Assembly (NCBI RefSeq): GCF_007995095.1
Contig: NZ_VOPY01000002.1
Location: forward strand, 558,001-622,000
DNA length: 64,000 nucleotides
Reading direction: 5' to 3'
From: Flavisphingopyxis soli
GTDB lineage: Bacteria; Pseudomonadota; Alphaproteobacteria; Sphingomonadales; Sphingomonadaceae
The position numbers and the translations under genes are program-made. Below, piece after piece: positions 38,864 to 47,240 of this stretch. Numbering within the stretch: position 1 is the first letter of the stretch; the number at the start of each line of letters is the position of its first letter. The notes beneath the pieces were generated by a model. That model saw only the letters and a list, made by a program, of their open reading frames with translations, made no database searches and was not told the DNA's origin.

Positions 38864-40079
38864 TGGTTCGACCCCTTGTTGCTGGCGCTGGAACGGGAGG
38901 AAGCGTAGCCAGATAATCCGCCACCGCGCGGCGATCCGCATCGTTCAGGCGGGCCGCGATCCCGTTCATCAACCTGCCGGTGGAATTGTCGCGGGTTCCC
39001 GATACCCAAGCCGTCAGTTGGGCCGCGGTATATTCGGGATGCTGGGCGGACAGCGCCGGGAAACTCGGAGCGACCCCGAATGTCGATGGCCCATGGCACG
39101 AGACGCACGAAGGCAAGCCGCGGGCCCAGTCGCCGTCGAGGACGAGGCGCTCACCGCGAACCAGGTCCCCGCCGAGCGATGCCCGTGCGTTCGACGGCGC
39201 CCGCATGACAGAATAATAATCGCCGATCCGCCGCATGTCCTGCGGTTTCAACGTCCGGGCCACAAGCTGCATGGTCTCGTTGCGCCGCTTCCCGGTGACG
39301 TAATCGCCAAGCTGCTTGGCGATATATGCGGCAGGAAGGCCAGCCAGGCGAGGGACGCTCGCCGATCCTTGACCGCGCATGCCATGGCATGATGCGCACG
39401 CCCATGTCTGACCATTGCCCTGTGAAACGAGCTTTTGGGCGATCGGATCGATGGCAGCCTGAGTAGCGGAGCTCATTGGCGGTTGCGGTCCCAGCGATGC
39501 GTCGAGCCGCGCCGCGATTTCCTGCCCGCCCTGCCAGGCCCCGCGACGCCCCGCGAGCAAGCGCGCGGTCGCAACGTCGCCCTCGGTCAAGAGATCGTGG
39601 CGGTCTGCGAAGGTCCCGCGAACGTGTGTTACAAGGCGAACAATATCGGCGTCGGACAATACACTCGCGAAACTGGGCATATGGCCTTCGAATGTCGCGT
39701 CACCGACGCGGATCGGGCCGTCGATCCCGTTGAGCAGGATATGCATCGCGACTTCGGGCGATGCCTTGAGGAACGGCGAGCTGGCCAGCGGTGGGATCGC
39801 TCCCTCGACTCCGCTGCCATTAGGCTGATGACAGGTCGCACAGCGCGATACGAACAGCTCGGCACCGTTCTGCCGGTTGGCGTGCTGGTCGGCGATTTGA
39901 TCGGATCGCTCGGCCCGCCCGACCGTCACCGCCTTGCCGTTGTCGAGCAGCGTGAAAACTCCCCACAAGGCGAGTGCGACCGCGATTATCAGGACCGGTA
40001 GCGGGATTGGCTTGAACTCCTCGTAGGGTTCAAAGCTTTCCATTGGCGGCACGGAGGTCGTAGTTGGCGGGGGCTTCAC
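38853..40079 (-). CDS. Membrane-anchored triheme cytochrome c
   Basis: 408-residue protein with an N-terminal helix (about 27-46) and three c-type haem motifs: CATCH (80-84), CASCH (228-232) and CVSCH (325-329). The anchor sequence following ESFEPYEEFKPIPLPVLI resembles cytochrome subunits of oxidases. Standard CcoP has two haems and a different N-terminus, so this may replace CcoP as electron entry. It overlaps the CcoO gene by 4 bases and the TsdA-like gene by 11. Confidence 0.85.
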   Translation of the reverse strand: MKPPPTTTSVPPMESFEPYEEFKPIPLPVLIIAVALALWGVFTLLDNGKAVTVGRAERSDQIADQHANRQNGAELFVSRCATCHQPNGSGVEGAIPPLASSPFLKASPEVAMHILLNGIDGPIRVGDATFEGHMPSFASVLSDADIVRLVTHVRGTFADRHDLLTEGDVATARLLAGRRGAWQGGQEIAARLDASLGPQPPMSSATQAAIDPIAQKLVSQGNGQTWACASCHGMRGQGSASVPRLAGLPAAYIAKQLGDYVTGKRRNETMQLVARTLKPQDMRRIGDYYSVMRAPSNARASLGGDLVRGERLVLDGDWARGLPSCVSCHGPSTFGVAPSFPALSAQHPEYTAAQLTAWVSGTRDNSTGRLMNGIAARLNDADRRAVADYLATLPPVPAPATRGRTNGK

Positions 40080-40696
40080 CGCGGCTCCCCTTTCTCGGCG
40101 TAACCGTCATCGCGGACCGCTCGCGTTGGCGCGGGAAACGTATGATCGAGCGACTGCAGATAGGCGACCAGGTCGAGCGCTTCGCGTTTGGCCACGATCA
40201 CCCCCTTTTTTGGCGCGCGATCGGCCGGCAGGATGATAACGACGTCGCCCGGCTCCGCATGCTCTTTGCGCTCGAACAGATAGGGATAGGCGGGCATGAT
40301 GCTCCAGCCGAAGATTGCACGCGGCTGGTAGAGATGGGTGAGATGCCAGCCGCGACTGGGCAGGCGCGCGCCGACGTTGAACAGGTCAGGCCCGGTCCGC
40401 ATCGTGCCGAGCAGGTGAGGGCGATCATAGGCATAATCCGATGCAACCGAGGCGCGACCCCAGCCACGCTCTGCATCGGGGGCCTGATCGATCGAGCGCG
40501 GCTGCTGGCTGTGACAATAGATGCAGCCTTGTGCAACATACTGCGTCCGACCGCGCAATTGTTGCGCTGTATAGGGCTTCAGGCCCGGGGTCGGCGCCTC
40601 GCTCCTAATCTGGATCGCGGGCGCGATCACCAGCATCAGCGTTGCAAATGCAAGGATGGCAAGTGCCAGAATGGCAAGCGGGACCATGCGGTTCAT
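40076..40696 (-). CDS. ccoO: cbb3-type cytochrome c oxidase subunit II
   Basis: 206-residue monohaem subunit with an N-terminal helix (about 6-28) and haem motif CIYCH (58-62) in the typical GCIYCHSQQPR context. It continues with DYAYDRPHLLGTMRTGPDL and ends with YLQSLDHTF. It hands electrons to the haem-copper subunit in the inner membrane. It overlaps its neighbours on both sides by 4 bases, so expression is coupled. Confidence 0.92.
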   Translation of the reverse strand: MNRMVPLAILALAILAFATLMLVIAPAIQIRSEAPTPGLKPYTAQQLRGRTQYVAQGCIYCHSQQPRSIDQAPDAERGWGRASVASDYAYDRPHLLGTMRTGPDLFNVGARLPSRGWHLTHLYQPRAIFGWSIMPAYPYLFERKEHAEPGDVVIILPADRAPKKGVIVAKREALDLVAYLQSLDHTFPAPTRAVRDDGYAEKGEPR

Positions 40697-42303
40697 GTCG
40701 ACACCGCCGATCGCGTGTCATGGGGCTGGGCAGCCGGTGCCTGCGCATCGCGCTGGATCAGCGCCGCGAGGAAGTGCGCCGCGAAAATCAGATGGCCGAC
40801 AACCATCACCGCGCCACCTAACGACCGAATCTCAAGATAGGGCAAGACCACCTGCACACTGTCGGAGAAAGGCCGGGCGACGTCGAGCATGGCAAAACCC
40901 TGAAGCACTCCGCCGATCGTCAGCCCGATGAAATAGATCGCGAACCCGACAACCACGAGCCAGAAATGGGCAGGGATCATCGATGGCCAGGGCCAGGAGC
41001 GGCCGGTGATGCGAGGCAACATGTGATAGACGGCACCGAACATCACAAACGACACGAATCCGTAAGCGCCAAGATGCGCGTGGGCGACCGTATACTGGGT
41101 GAAATGGGTAACACTGTTGACCGACCGCAGTGCCTCGATCGATCCCTGGAACGAGGCCAGCGTATACATCACCGCCCCGAGCGAGATGAAGCGCAGCGGC
41201 ACCGAGGCCTTGAGCGCCCATAGGTTGCGCGCGACAGTGACGTGGTGATTGATCGCAACCGCAATGACGGGCACGAACATCATCACCGAATGGACGATCG
41301 AAAGCGTCACCACCCATGTTGGCACCGGCCCGCCAATCAAATGGTGAATGCCGACCTGGCTATAGAACAGGGCCAGCGCCCAAAATCCCAGGAGCGACAG
41401 GCTGTAAGAATAGATCGGCTTGCCGATGATTTTGGGGATGAAATAATAGGCCGCGCCGACGCCGAGTGGGGTCAGCCACAGGCCCAGGACGTTATGCGCG
41501 AACCACCAATTGACCGTGGCTTCCTGAACGCCGCTGTAAATATAGGGGATATTCGCGATGAAGAACAGGATGGGGAACCAACATAACGCTGCGATATAAT
41601 ACCATCCCGTCACGTAGATATGCTTGACGTGGCGGCGAGCAGCGGTCGCGAGCAGCGGTAGGACAAAGAAGCTTCCGGCGATCGCGATCAGGATGTCGAT
41701 CTGCCAGGGAATTTCCAGCCACTCCTGGCCATCGTTCCATCCTGAAGCGATTGCGATCGCGCCTGCCGCAACCCCGACATTCCACAGGATGGCGCCAATG
41801 ATCGGCAGCTTGGGATACCGCAGCGCGGTGTGAAATATGCGCGGCGCCACCCACATTGCTACACCGATGCCCGTCATCGACAGCCAACCGTAGATGACCA
41901 TATTGAGATGCAATGTGCGAACCCGCCCAAAGGTCAGCCATGCTTCCCCAACAAGCCAGTCAGGCCAGTGAAGCTTGAGCGACGCGATCAGCCCGAAAAT
42001 CGAACCGATAGCGAGCCATGCTATACCGCTGCTAATGAGCGTGACCACGGCCGGACGCGATATTGCATCGATGCCGGCACGCTCGGTATCGAAATGATGG
42101 GCCCGTGCGGCGCCCCCTTCGTCCTGCGAACCTTCGGTTGTGGCGTCGTCGGGATGTCCGGCCTCGCCCTCGGTAAAGATCGTATAGGCGTCGTGTTGGG
42201 TGATTGTCAGTTGGCGATTGTTAACGGCCCAGATCAAGAACGCCAGCGCCAGCAGCGACGCGAAGAAGCTCAAACCCAGCAACAGGCCAATCGTCAACGT
42301 CAT
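40693..42303 (-). CDS. ccoN: cbb3-type cytochrome c oxidase subunit I with CcoS-like N-terminal segment
   Basis: 536-residue haem-copper oxidase core. Ligand motifs are present: FGRVRTLHLNMVIYGW (low-spin haem, H132), WWFAHNVLG and GIHHLIGGPVPTW (copper B), and VAHAHLGAYGFVSF (haem b3/b). Residues 1-50 form an additional helix followed by FLIWAVNNRQLTITQHDAYTI. That pattern is like the small assembly protein CcoS, and a Gly/Asp/Glu-rich linker joins it to the core. The start follows AAGGAGGG. This family serves high-affinity respiration at low oxygen. No FNR-type box is visible upstream. Confidence 0.92.
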   Translation of the reverse strand: MTLTIGLLLGLSFFASLLALAFLIWAVNNRQLTITQHDAYTIFTEGEAGHPDDATTEGSQDEGGAARAHHFDTERAGIDAISRPAVVTLISSGIAWLAIGSIFGLIASLKLHWPDWLVGEAWLTFGRVRTLHLNMVIYGWLSMTGIGVAMWVAPRIFHTALRYPKLPIIGAILWNVGVAAGAIAIASGWNDGQEWLEIPWQIDILIAIAGSFFVLPLLATAARRHVKHIYVTGWYYIAALCWFPILFFIANIPYIYSGVQEATVNWWFAHNVLGLWLTPLGVGAAYYFIPKIIGKPIYSYSLSLLGFWALALFYSQVGIHHLIGGPVPTWVVTLSIVHSVMMFVPVIAVAINHHVTVARNLWALKASVPLRFISLGAVMYTLASFQGSIEALRSVNSVTHFTQYTVAHAHLGAYGFVSFVMFGAVYHMLPRITGRSWPWPSMIPAHFWLVVVGFAIYFIGLTIGGVLQGFAMLDVARPFSDSVQVVLPYLEIRSLGGAVMVVGHLIFAAHFLAALIQRDAQAPAAQPHDTRSAVST

Positions 42304-42336
42304 GCGCGCCCTCCTTCAAACCTCGACGGGATCGAG

Positions 42337-42364
42337 GGCGGGGCGGCCTTCGGGCCACCCCGCC
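42337..42364 (-). promoter_or_regulatory. Strong stem-loop between peroxiredoxin and ccoN
   Basis: Twelve bases pair (GGCGGGGTGGCC with GGCCGCCCCGCC on the minus strand, one G-T pair) around a CGAA loop, within the 69-base gap between the two genes. No T run follows, so it is more likely an attenuator, an mRNA-processing site or an end-protecting structure than a simple terminator. Confidence 0.5.
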
Positions 42365-42372
42365 TTGGCGCA

Positions 42373-43002
42373 TCAATCGACCTTTAGGGTACGAAGATAC
42401 GGGCGATGTTCCGTCCAACCCTGCGGGAAGAGTGTCTTGGCTTCATCGTTTGTGATTGAAGGAGGGATGATAACATCCTTGCCCAACTGCCAGTCTGCAG
42501 GAGTGGCGATCCGTTTGCGGTCGCCGAGTTGAAGCGCATCGATAACGCGAAGGATCTCGTCGAAATTTCGCCCCACATTCATCGGATAGGTCATTGTGAG
42601 CCGAACCTTCTTGTTCGGGTCGATGATGAACACCGAACGCACGGCTGCCGTCTCGCTCTCATCTGGATGAATCATGTCATAGAGCTTTGCAACCGCCAGG
42701 TCCGCATCGGCCACAATCGGGAATTCGAGCGTGGTGTGCTGCGTCTCATTCACATCCTTGATCCATTTGCGATGCTCTTCGGCGGTATCGGTCGATAGGC
42801 CGAGCGGCTTGACGTTCCGCTTCGCAAACTCGCTGGAGAGCTGCGCCGTACGCCCCATCTCGGTCGTACAAACAGGCGTAAAGTCAGCCGGATGGCTAAA
42901 GAAAAATACCCAGCTATCGCCGGCCCATTCATGCAGGCTGATCATCCCGTTTTGCGTTTCGACGGTGAAATCCGGCGCGGTATCTCCGATGTGCAAACTC
43001 AT
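42373..43002 (-). CDS. 1-Cys peroxiredoxin (Prx6 family)
   Basis: 209-residue peroxidase with its only cysteine, C45, in the peroxidatic motif HPADFTPVCTTE. The long C-terminal dimer domain (ATPADWQLGKDVIIPPSI) is typical of Prx6-type enzymes. Having no resolving cysteine, it needs an external reductant. ATG 43002 follows a purine-rich GAAGGGAAAAG site; the frame is open to 43056. It lies upstream of the oxidase operon and divergent from trxC (200 bases), a sensible redox pairing. Confidence 0.92.
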   Translation of the reverse strand: MSLHIGDTAPDFTVETQNGMISLHEWAGDSWVFFFSHPADFTPVCTTEMGRTAQLSSEFAKRNVKPLGLSTDTAEEHRKWIKDVNETQHTTLEFPIVADADLAVAKLYDMIHPDESETAAVRSVFIIDPNKKVRLTMTYPMNVGRNFDEILRVIDALQLGDRKRIATPADWQLGKDVIIPPSITNDEAKTLFPQGWTEHRPYLRTLKVD

Positions 43003-43202
43003 GTTTCTTTTCCCTTCGATAGACTGTGACACCCCGTTCTGGTGCACCCCTACCAATGACTGCTAGGTGGATTGCTCACAGGTTCACTTCCAATACGCTG
43101 CCAGTCAAGGTGGATCTCAGTGCGACGTCGGCAACGTGGCTGATCGCCTGAGTGAGGAGTATGCCAGCGATAGTGACTGAACCGGCAACTGGAGACCGCG
43201 CC

Positions 43203-43649
43203 ATGACCAGCCAAGAATCCAAAATCATCGCCTGCCCCTCGTGCGCAGGGCTTAACCGTGTGCCCGTGGCGAAGCTCGGAACGGGCGGCACATGCGGGAA
43301 ATGCCATTCGCCGCTGTTCACAGGGCATCCGGTGGCACTGACCTCGGCAAACTTTTCGGCCCATATGGTGAAAAGCGACATTCCGCTCCTGGTCGATTTC
43401 TGGGCCAGCTGGTGCGGCCCTTGCCGCCAGATGGCCCCCGCTTTCGAGGCGGCTGCGGCGCAGGTTGAGCCTTATGTCCGCTTGGGTAAACTCGACACCG
43501 AAGCCGAACAGGCGATTGCCGGCCGGTACCAAATCCGCTCGATCCCGACCTTGGCTCTGTTTTCGAAAGGTCGGGAGATCGCGCGCCAAGCCGGCGCGAT
43601 GCCCGCCAGTGCGATCGTCAGTTGGGTAAAACAGTCGGTGGAGGACTAA
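43203..43649 (+). CDS. trxC: Thioredoxin 2 with N-terminal zinc ribbon
   Basis: 148-residue TrxC-type thioredoxin. Zinc-binding pairs are C11/C14 (CPSC) and C31/C34 (CGKC); the active site is WCGPC (C71/C74), with the cis-proline segment RSIPTLALF. It is cytosolic and linked to oxidative stress in other bacteria. An earlier ATG at 43161 would add 14 residues without similarity. Confidence 0.93.
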   Translation: MTSQESKIIACPSCAGLNRVPVAKLGTGGTCGKCHSPLFTGHPVALTSANFSAHMVKSDIPLLVDFWASWCGPCRQMAPAFEAAAAQVEPYVRLGKLDTEAEQAIAGRYQIRSIPTLALFSKGREIARQAGAMPASAIVSWVKQSVED

Positions 43650-43806
43650 ATTACCGACAATTCATCAGTTAACTCGAGCGTTCCGAAGAACCTTCGAGGT
43701 GGCGAAGCCCAATCTCCAAATGACGCCATCAAATTCAAAGGTTTATTAAACAGGCATTGAATTATCATCCGTGCGCCCTAAATGACATGGCCACTTGGAG
43801 CGAACC

Positions 43807-44439
43807 ATGTCGAAACCCCGCAAGCCTGGCAGGCCCACCAAAACCGACAGGGATACTGCGACCGAAATCCTGACCGCCGGGATGCGCCGGTTCGCGGCGC
43901 AAGGCTATGACGCCACGTCGCTGCGCCAGATCGCTGGAGATGCTGGCGTCGACGTGTCGCTCATCTCGTATCAATTCGGGTCCAAGCTCGCGCTTTGGCA
44001 GGCGATAGTGTCAGGACAGAGCCAAGAGCTTCTCGCTCATCTCGACGCCGCGCGGATACCCGACGCGCAGAGTGACCGCGGACTGGCGCTTCGTCGCGCG
44101 ATGCAAGGCTTCATCGATTTTCTGATTGCCCGCCCGCTCGTCCCGCGCTTTCTCTTGCGCGACCTTTCGACCGACGACGAGCGGACCAATTGGTTGCTCC
44201 GGTCGCTGACGATCCCGCTGCACGAAAACTTCGTCGCACTTGCCGAGGCCGCAGCGCATGAAGGCGCAATCGACCGCGATCACTGCGCGTTTCGCATGGC
44301 CAATTTCGTCTATGCCGCGTCGAGCACCGTCGCCCGCCGCGAACGGCTGGCCCAGATGGTCGCGGGCGTGGCCGACGATAGCCAGTTCCGTGCCTCGCTC
44401 AATGCCGTCCTGATCGAACCGGTGTTCCATCATGGCTGA
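43807..44439 (+). CDS. TetR-family transcriptional regulator
   Basis: 210-residue repressor with the N-terminal HTH AAQGYDATSLRQIAGDAGVD and VSLISYQFGSK. A C-terminal ligand domain of the CerR/TetR_C type follows. ATG 43807 has GGAG nearby. It overlaps the MFS gene by 8 bases and so heads, and probably controls, the three-part efflux operon behind it. The 157-base region upstream is AT-rich and would hold the promoter. Confidence 0.9.
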   Translation: MSKPRKPGRPTKTDRDTATEILTAGMRRFAAQGYDATSLRQIAGDAGVDVSLISYQFGSKLALWQAIVSGQSQELLAHLDAARIPDAQSDRGLALRRAMQGFIDFLIARPLVPRFLLRDLSTDDERTNWLLRSLTIPLHENFVALAEAAAHEGAIDRDHCAFRMANFVYAASSTVARRERLAQMVAGVADDSQFRASLNAVLIEPVFHHG

Positions 44440-46117
44440 AGCGAAACCATTGATCGATGATATGGGAGGCTACCGGTTCAAGCCTCACGAGATGCCGATC
44501 CTCCCCGGCTCACCGGCCAATCCCGATCACCCGGCGCGCCGACGCGTGGCCTATCTGCTGATCGGCGTGTTCCTCGGCCTGGTCGGTGGAGCGCAAAACG
44601 GCTTCCTGCTCGCCAACGCTGCGGCGGTGCAGGCAAAAATGGCGTTGACCCCGGTCGAAACGGGCTGGCTTACCGTGGCCTTCTATTCAACCTACGCGTG
44701 CATGAGCATGCTGTTGTTTCGTGTCCGCCAGGAATTCGGGATCCAGCCGTTCGTCCGCTGGGCGATGCTCGGTCTTGTCCTGGCAAATTTCGTCCAGATG
44801 CTCGAACCAGGATATTATCCCGAGCTCGGCGCGCGCGCGGTCGCTGGGATCGTCGCGAGCGGCCTGTCAGCTCTGTCGCTCTACTACCTCATGCAGGGAC
44901 TGCCCGCGGCGATCCGCGTCGGCGGGTTGGTCATCTCGCTTGGTCTGGTCCAGGTCGCCTTCCCGCTGACACGCGCAATTTCCCCCGCACTGCTTGTCGA
45001 CGGCGATATGAGCAAGGTTTTCCAGTTCCAGTTCGCCCTATCGCTGCTCGCTCTGGGAGCGGTTTACCTGCTGCGCCTACCGCCGGGCATTCGTCAAAAG
45101 ACGTTCGAAAAGCTCGACCTGCCGAGCATCACGCTGTTCGTGGTCGGTGTCGGGTCACTCTGCGCGTTCCTGATCCAGGGACGGATCCAGTGGTGGGACA
45201 CGCCGTGGCTCGGCCTCGCGCTCGCGCTCGCCGTGATCGGCCTCGGCGGCTCGTTCCTGATCGAAGCCCATCGCAAGAACCCGATGCTCGACCTCAGCTG
45301 GTTGTCGAGCCGGGCGATCCTCTCGCTGGCGCTGATCGGGGCGACAGTCCGCATACTCGTTGGCGAACAGGGCTTTGGCGCGAGCGGGATGTTCAGCGCA
45401 CTGGGATATGGCAACGAACAGCTGACCGGCTATTTTTTCATTCTGGCGGGGGCGGCATTGGCCGGGATGGTCCTGTCGGTCATTCGCCTCGATCCCAAAG
45501 ACCTGACCCGACCGGTGCTGTTCGCGATATTGGTTATCGCCGTAGCGGCATTTGCCGACACGCGAACCGGCGTGATGACACGCCCGCAGGACCTTTACTT
45601 GACGCAGGCTGCGATCGCCTTTGCCGCCGTCTTCGCCATGGGGCCGGTGATGATGGAAGGGATGTTGCGAGCGCTGGCCGCCGGACCGAGCTTTGTCATC
45701 AGCTTCATCGCCGTTTTCTCGCTTTCCCAATCGCTCGGCGGACTCGCCGGCATATCGATCCTGTCGGCGTTCCATACAATCCGGCTCAAGACGCATCTGA
45801 TCGACGCCGGGGACACGCTGACGCTGGCCAATCCGCAACTGGTTGACGCGCTCGGCAACGCCGTTCGGCGCGTAGCGCCGATCCAGGGAGACACGCTCCT
45901 ACGGCAGCAAACGGCATCCGCGAACGTCATGCAAGAGGTCGGTCGCGAGGCGGCCGTGCTCGCCTTCAACGATGTCTTCTTCCTGATCGGGACGCTGGCG
46001 ACGATCGCCTTCGCAGTCCTCTTCATCCCGTGGTTGATCAACCGCATCCGGGGACACAACCCTCTCGCCAAGGAGCTGGTCTTTCTCGAGGCCATGCTCG
46101 CAAGGAGCAAGCAATGA
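44432..46117 (+). CDS. MFS efflux transporter (DHA2/EmrB-like)
   Basis: 561-residue membrane protein with about 14 hydrophobic segments. It follows a TetR gene and precedes an EmrA-like fusion protein and a NodT-type outer-membrane factor, the standard order of EmrAB-TolC-like pumps. It would be the proton-driven inner-membrane part. The N-terminus has an extra 30 or so polar residues (HEMPILPGSPANPDHP). The usual DHA2 signature motifs are weak, so this is a divergent branch. The drug or metabolite exported is unknown. Confidence 0.85.
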   Translation: MAEAKPLIDDMGGYRFKPHEMPILPGSPANPDHPARRRVAYLLIGVFLGLVGGAQNGFLLANAAAVQAKMALTPVETGWLTVAFYSTYACMSMLLFRVRQEFGIQPFVRWAMLGLVLANFVQMLEPGYYPELGARAVAGIVASGLSALSLYYLMQGLPAAIRVGGLVISLGLVQVAFPLTRAISPALLVDGDMSKVFQFQFALSLLALGAVYLLRLPPGIRQKTFEKLDLPSITLFVVGVGSLCAFLIQGRIQWWDTPWLGLALALAVIGLGGSFLIEAHRKNPMLDLSWLSSRAILSLALIGATVRILVGEQGFGASGMFSALGYGNEQLTGYFFILAGAALAGMVLSVIRLDPKDLTRPVLFAILVIAVAAFADTRTGVMTRPQDLYLTQAAIAFAAVFAMGPVMMEGMLRALAAGPSFVISFIAVFSLSQSLGGLAGISILSAFHTIRLKTHLIDAGDTLTLANPQLVDALGNAVRRVAPIQGDTLLRQQTASANVMQEVGREAAVLAFNDVFFLIGTLATIAFAVLFIPWLINRIRGHNPLAKELVFLEAMLARSKQ

Positions 46118-47235
46118 CCGACCCCCAAATTGACCCCGGCTCGCCCCAGGATAACGAACTCGACGATGCTCCCGCATCCGACGAGGGCGCCACCGGCTGG
46201 TCGCCCGATCGCTCGCCTCGCCGTATCGCGATCGGCGCGACGCTGATCATTGTCGGTGTCCTGGCGGCGTTGTTCGCTTGGGGACTGCCGCCGTTCGACG
46301 GCGGAGGCGAAACGACGAACAACGCCTATGTCCGCGGCCGCACCACCGTGATCAGTCCGCAGGTCGCAGGCTATCTTGTCGAAGTACCGGTGACCGATTT
46401 CGAGCGCGTCAAGAAGGGCGACCTGCTCGCCCGGATCGACGACACGCCGTTCCGCGAAAAGGTCTTGCAGGGAACCGCGAACACCGCCGCCCAGCAGGCG
46501 AACCTCGCCAACAGCCAGCAGAGCTTGCGCTCGGCCCAGGCGCAGATCGAACTGCAGGATGCCGCGGTCGCCAGCGCGCGGGCCAGCTTGCAGAAAGCGC
46601 AGGCCGACATGAACCGGATTGTCGAACTGGTCGGTGAAGGGTCGGTGTCGCTGCGCGAGCGCGATCAGGCGAGGGCGGCGCTTCAGCAGGCGCAGGCGGG
46701 CGTCAGGCAGGCTCAGGCCCAACGCGCCATCGCTGTCGAGCAGGTGCGTTCGGTCCAGGTCGGGCGCGGCGCGCTTGAAGCACAGGTCAAAAGCGCCGAC
46801 GCTTCACAGGGTCTCGCCCAGTTCGAGCTGTCGCGGACCGAAATTCGCGCTCCCCGCGATGGCCGGTTGAGCGAGATCGCCGCGCGCGAAGGTCAGCTTG
46901 TCAGTGCCGGCTCGCAGCTGATGTATATCGTCCCCGACGACCTTTGGGTGGTCGCGAATTTCAAGGAAGCGCAGGCCGCCAATATGGCCGTCGGGCAGCG
47001 CGCGACGCTCAAGGTCGACGCGCTGGGAGGCATCAAGCTGACCGGTCGCGTCCAGAGCATCGCACCCGCGGCGAGCAGCGAATTCAGCCTCGTCAAACCC
47101 GACACCGGAGCGGGCAATTTCGTCAAGGTGCCGCAACGGATCGCGGTGCGCATCACGCTCGACCCCGGGCAAAAGGCCGCCGAGCGCCTCGGGCCGGGAA
47201 TGTCGGTCATCGCTACCGTGCACGTGAAGGAGTGA
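46114..47235 (+). CDS. HlyD/EmrA-type membrane fusion protein
   Basis: 373-residue periplasmic adaptor. A short acidic cytoplasmic N-terminus is followed by one helix (about 33-51), a barrel-sandwich half-motif (VISPQVAGYLVEVPV), a long Gln/Ala-rich coiled coil (about 125-225) and the second half (SRTEIRAPRDGRLSEI). It links the MFS pump to the outer-membrane channel. Start and preceding stop overlap as ATGA. Confidence 0.93.
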   Translation: MTDPQIDPGSPQDNELDDAPASDEGATGWSPDRSPRRIAIGATLIIVGVLAALFAWGLPPFDGGGETTNNAYVRGRTTVISPQVAGYLVEVPVTDFERVKKGDLLARIDDTPFREKVLQGTANTAAQQANLANSQQSLRSAQAQIELQDAAVASARASLQKAQADMNRIVELVGEGSVSLRERDQARAALQQAQAGVRQAQAQRAIAVEQVRSVQVGRGALEAQVKSADASQGLAQFELSRTEIRAPRDGRLSEIAAREGQLVSAGSQLMYIVPDDLWVVANFKEAQAANMAVGQRATLKVDALGGIKLTGRVQSIAPAASSEFSLVKPDTGAGNFVKVPQRIAVRITLDPGQKAAERLGPGMSVIATVHVKE

Positions 47236-47240
47236 CGACG

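Noticed and set aside
42304-43202. FNR/Anr box controlling the oxidase operon
   Set aside because: I looked for TTGAT-N4-ATCAA in the gaps upstream of ccoN and of the peroxiredoxin and found no acceptable match.
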